From Pseudonocardia sp. EC080619-01 (lineage in GTDB: Bacteria > Actinomycetota > Actinomycetes > Mycobacteriales > Pseudonocardiaceae): 64,000 nucleotides of DNA. Under the pieces are notes generated by a model. It was not told where the DNA came from. It did no database searches and was given only the letters and a program-made list of their open reading frames with translations. The position numbers and the translations under genes were made by a program. Positions 62,552-64,000 of the stretch are shown one piece after another. Location of the stretch: the NCBI RefSeq assembly GCF_001420995.1, contig NZ_CP012184.1, positions 604,501-668,500 on the forward strand, given 5' to 3'. Each line of letters opens with the position of its first letter. Position 1 is the first letter of the stretch.

Positions 62552-63687
62552 TGTGCCGCGACGCCGGTGATCCCGCCACCGGAGCGGTACCGGGCGAGCA
62601 TCCGGCCGGCCGGGGTCTCCCGGCGGCCGAGCCGTTCGCGCAGCAGCGCGAGGCGGTCGTCGTGACCGGGCTCGTCCCGCAGGGCGGCCGTGGCGGCGTC
62701 GAGCACGGCCTGCGACCCGGCCCGGGTGCCGGGGTCGGTCCAGCCCCGCAGCGCGGAACGCCGGTGCGCGACCGCGTCCGGCGTGCGCCGGCGCCCGGGC
62801 AGCGTGGTGTCCCGCAGCAGCCCGGCGAGCAGCGACAGCAGCGCGCCGGGCAGGCCGGTGCCGCAGCCGTCGGCCGGCTCCTCCCCCGGCACGACCGCGA
62901 CCGCGTCGAAGGCCTTGAACTCGATCCGGCCGATCTCGCCGGGGATGCCGGCGTGCCGCACCAGGCTGGGGTCGGTCGGCAGCAGCGGGGCGTCCGGCTC
63001 GAGGTAGGCCAGTGCGGCCGGACGGGCCCCGGTGCGGCGCGACGTCCGTGCCGACAGCCCGCCCCACGGCCGCCCGTCCCGGAACGGCGACGAGAACGAC
63101 CACGGCACCAGGTAGGGGCTGTAGTAGGTGAGCTTGGCCGCCGCGTCGGCGAGCACCGCCGGATCGCTCCCGGCCTCGGGGAACGACAGGTTGAGGTCCG
63201 GCCCCCAGGTGACCATGTGCAGCGGGGCGGTGCGCTCCTCCGGGGAGGACGCCATCAGCGCCCGCTCGCAGGCGTTCGGCGGTGGATCCAGCTGGTAGGA
63301 CGACCGCACCGGATGGTGGCCGATCGCCACCGGCCGCAGCGCGTGGCGGGCGGCGACCTCGGCGAGCAGCACCGCGTCCGCCGCCAGCGCGGCCTCGGTG
63401 GCCTCCACCGAGTCGTGCACGACGGTCCGGATCTCGATGCCCTTCGGCTCGAACCGCAGCAGCTCGCCCTGCTCGCCGAGCCGCTCGTAGCCCTCGGCGT
63501 ACCAGCGCTTGCGGCGGATCCCGGCGTCGCCGATCCGCAGGTCGGCCTGGTCGCCGGGGAGCTCGGGCAGCTGGGCCACGACGGCCGCGACCTCGTCGTG
63601 GCCCAGCACGGTGAAGTCCGCCAGCGAGCCGTCCGGCCGCACGAGTGCCAGCTCGTGCTCGATCCCGTACCGCGCCGCGCCCCGCAT
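62530..63687 (-). CDS. GCS2-family carboxylate-amine ligase
   Basis: A 385-residue protein of the glutamate-cysteine ligase 2 superfamily. The N-terminal metal/substrate motif is YGIEHELALVRPDG (E-x-E replaced by E-H-E). The central HHPVRSSYQLDPP, LNLSFPEAGS and YSPYLVPWSFSSPFRDG stretches and GRIEFKAFDAV fit the fold. Whether it makes glutamylcysteine or another amide is not clear. Actinobacteria use mycothiol, so a role in ergothioneine or another peptide is possible. The ATG at 63685-63687 gives the shortest start before the motif; a 16-residue longer start exists. Confidence 0.75.
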   Translation of the reverse strand: MRGAARYGIEHELALVRPDGSLADFTVLGHDEVAAVVAQLPELPGDQADLRIGDAGIRRKRWYAEGYERLGEQGELLRFEPKGIEIRTVVHDSVEATEAALAADAVLLAEVAARHALRPVAIGHHPVRSSYQLDPPPNACERALMASSPEERTAPLHMVTWGPDLNLSFPEAGSDPAVLADAAAKLTYYSPYLVPWSFSSPFRDGRPWGGLSARTSRRTGARPAALAYLEPDAPLLPTDPSLVRHAGIPGEIGRIEFKAFDAVAVVPGEEPADGCGTGLPGALLSLLAGLLRDTTLPGRRRTPDAVAHRRSALRGWTDPGTRAGSQAVLDAATAALRDEPGHDDRLALLRERLGRRETPAGRMLARYRSGGGITGVAAQVRPAAL

Positions 63688-63864
63688 CGATCCCCCCGGT
63701 GTCCGTCCGGTGATGCACCGTACCGCCGGGCGCACCCGGTGCCGGTGTGATCCGTTCCCGGCCCTCGCTCACCCGTTCCGCCCTGGACAACACCGGGCGG
63801 AGGGGTCAGCCTGGTGACGGCGGCCACACGAGGTCCGCCCGGAGCCCGGAACACGGGAGGCGTC

Positions 63865-64000
63865 ATGAGGCTGGGCCGCAAGATCTCCGAGGGGTACGCC
63901 GTCGACCACGAGGCCGACCGGCTCGCCGCCGCACAGGACCGACCGGAACCCGCCCCCGCCCCACGGCCCGAGCTCACCGGGTGGTCGGCGGCCACCGAGG
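63865..64000 (+). CDS. Start of an unidentified gene leaving the window
   Basis: ATG at 63865 with GGGAGG 5 nt upstream opens a frame that is still open at the window end (45 codons). It begins MRLGRKISEGYAVDHEADRL and is rich in Ala, Pro and charged residues. No family is recognisable in the part available. Confidence 0.5.
   Translation, partial: MRLGRKISEGYAVDHEADRLAAAQDRPEPAPAPRPELTGWSAATE

Overview
The window is chromosomal DNA of very high G+C with nearly saturated GC at third codon positions, many GTG starts, and gene families typical of Actinobacteria (RNase AS, PknL, LppM, F420-dependent enzymes, meso-DAP-type MurE). The gene order closely follows what I recall of the Mycobacterium tuberculosis segment Rv2150c-Rv2225: the dcw cluster, DUF3040, GNAT, lppM, metF-like, idsA2, an MptA-type mannosyltransferase, the Rv2175c regulator, pknL, aroG, RNase AS, an acyltransferase, an ArsA-like ATPase, an SRPBCC protein, fadD15, glnA1, glnE, glnA2, a Hip1/CaeA-like hydrolase and panB. 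A member of Pseudonocardiales (Pseudonocardia-like) fits best, but the genus is inferred. I saw no insertion sequence, prophage, CRISPR array, rRNA or tRNA.

Layout. (1) 1-12.6 kb, minus strand: the dcw operon, transcribed mraZ-rsmH-ftsL-like-ftsI-murE-murF-mraY-murD-ftsW, followed by the start of an open frame that leaves the window where murG is expected. The mraZ promoter carries four TGGGN-type boxes at exact 10-bp steps. (2) 12.5-13.9 kb: a gene-free divergent region with a G-run repeat and arrays of 20-bp repeats in two opposed orientations. (3) 13.9-18.7 kb, plus strand: a MoxR / DUF58 / transglutaminase operon, then DUF3040 on the minus strand. (4) 19.4-25 kb: a methyltransferase, a ParA-like ATPase, a convergent DUF6504 + HEPN pair behind two LexA-type boxes, then GNAT, LppM and MetF. 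(5) 25-30.4 kb: a carotenoid-type operon (prenyl synthase, phytoene desaturase, phytoene synthase) with a GT-C mannosyltransferase inside it. (6) 30.4-37.2 kb: the Rv2175c-like regulator, a PASTA-bearing PknL, and a nucleoside-salvage island (nucleoside hydrolase, MFS permease, ribokinase, divergent LacI regulator). (7) 37.2-47.5 kb: aroG, RNase AS, acyltransferase, ROK kinase, ArsA-like ATPase, SRPBCC proteins, metallophosphoesterase, fadD15 and an RDD protein. (8) 47.5-64 kb: a nitrogen block (glnA1, glnE, glnA2) with GlnR-like boxes before both glutamine synthetase genes, interleaved with accessory genes (a SLOG-like protein behind a short upstream frame, GlsB-like, HbpS-like, DDN-like, M50-like, LLM/MerR pair, an alpha/beta hydrolase with an iron-box-like promoter), ending with the Hip1-like hydrolase, panB and a GCS2-family ligase.

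Two regulatory themes recur. At least eleven genes have a TANNNT hexamer (mostly TAGGCT, TAGCCT or TAGGTT) ending 6-7 nt before the start codon with no ribosome binding site, the layout of leaderless mRNAs. Convergent gene pairs are closed by long GC-rich hairpins. The most distinctive content is the repeat-rich mraZ-moxR intergenic region, the putative SOS-controlled DUF6504-HEPN pair, and the iron-box-like alpha/beta hydrolase promoter squeezed between glnA2 and glnE.
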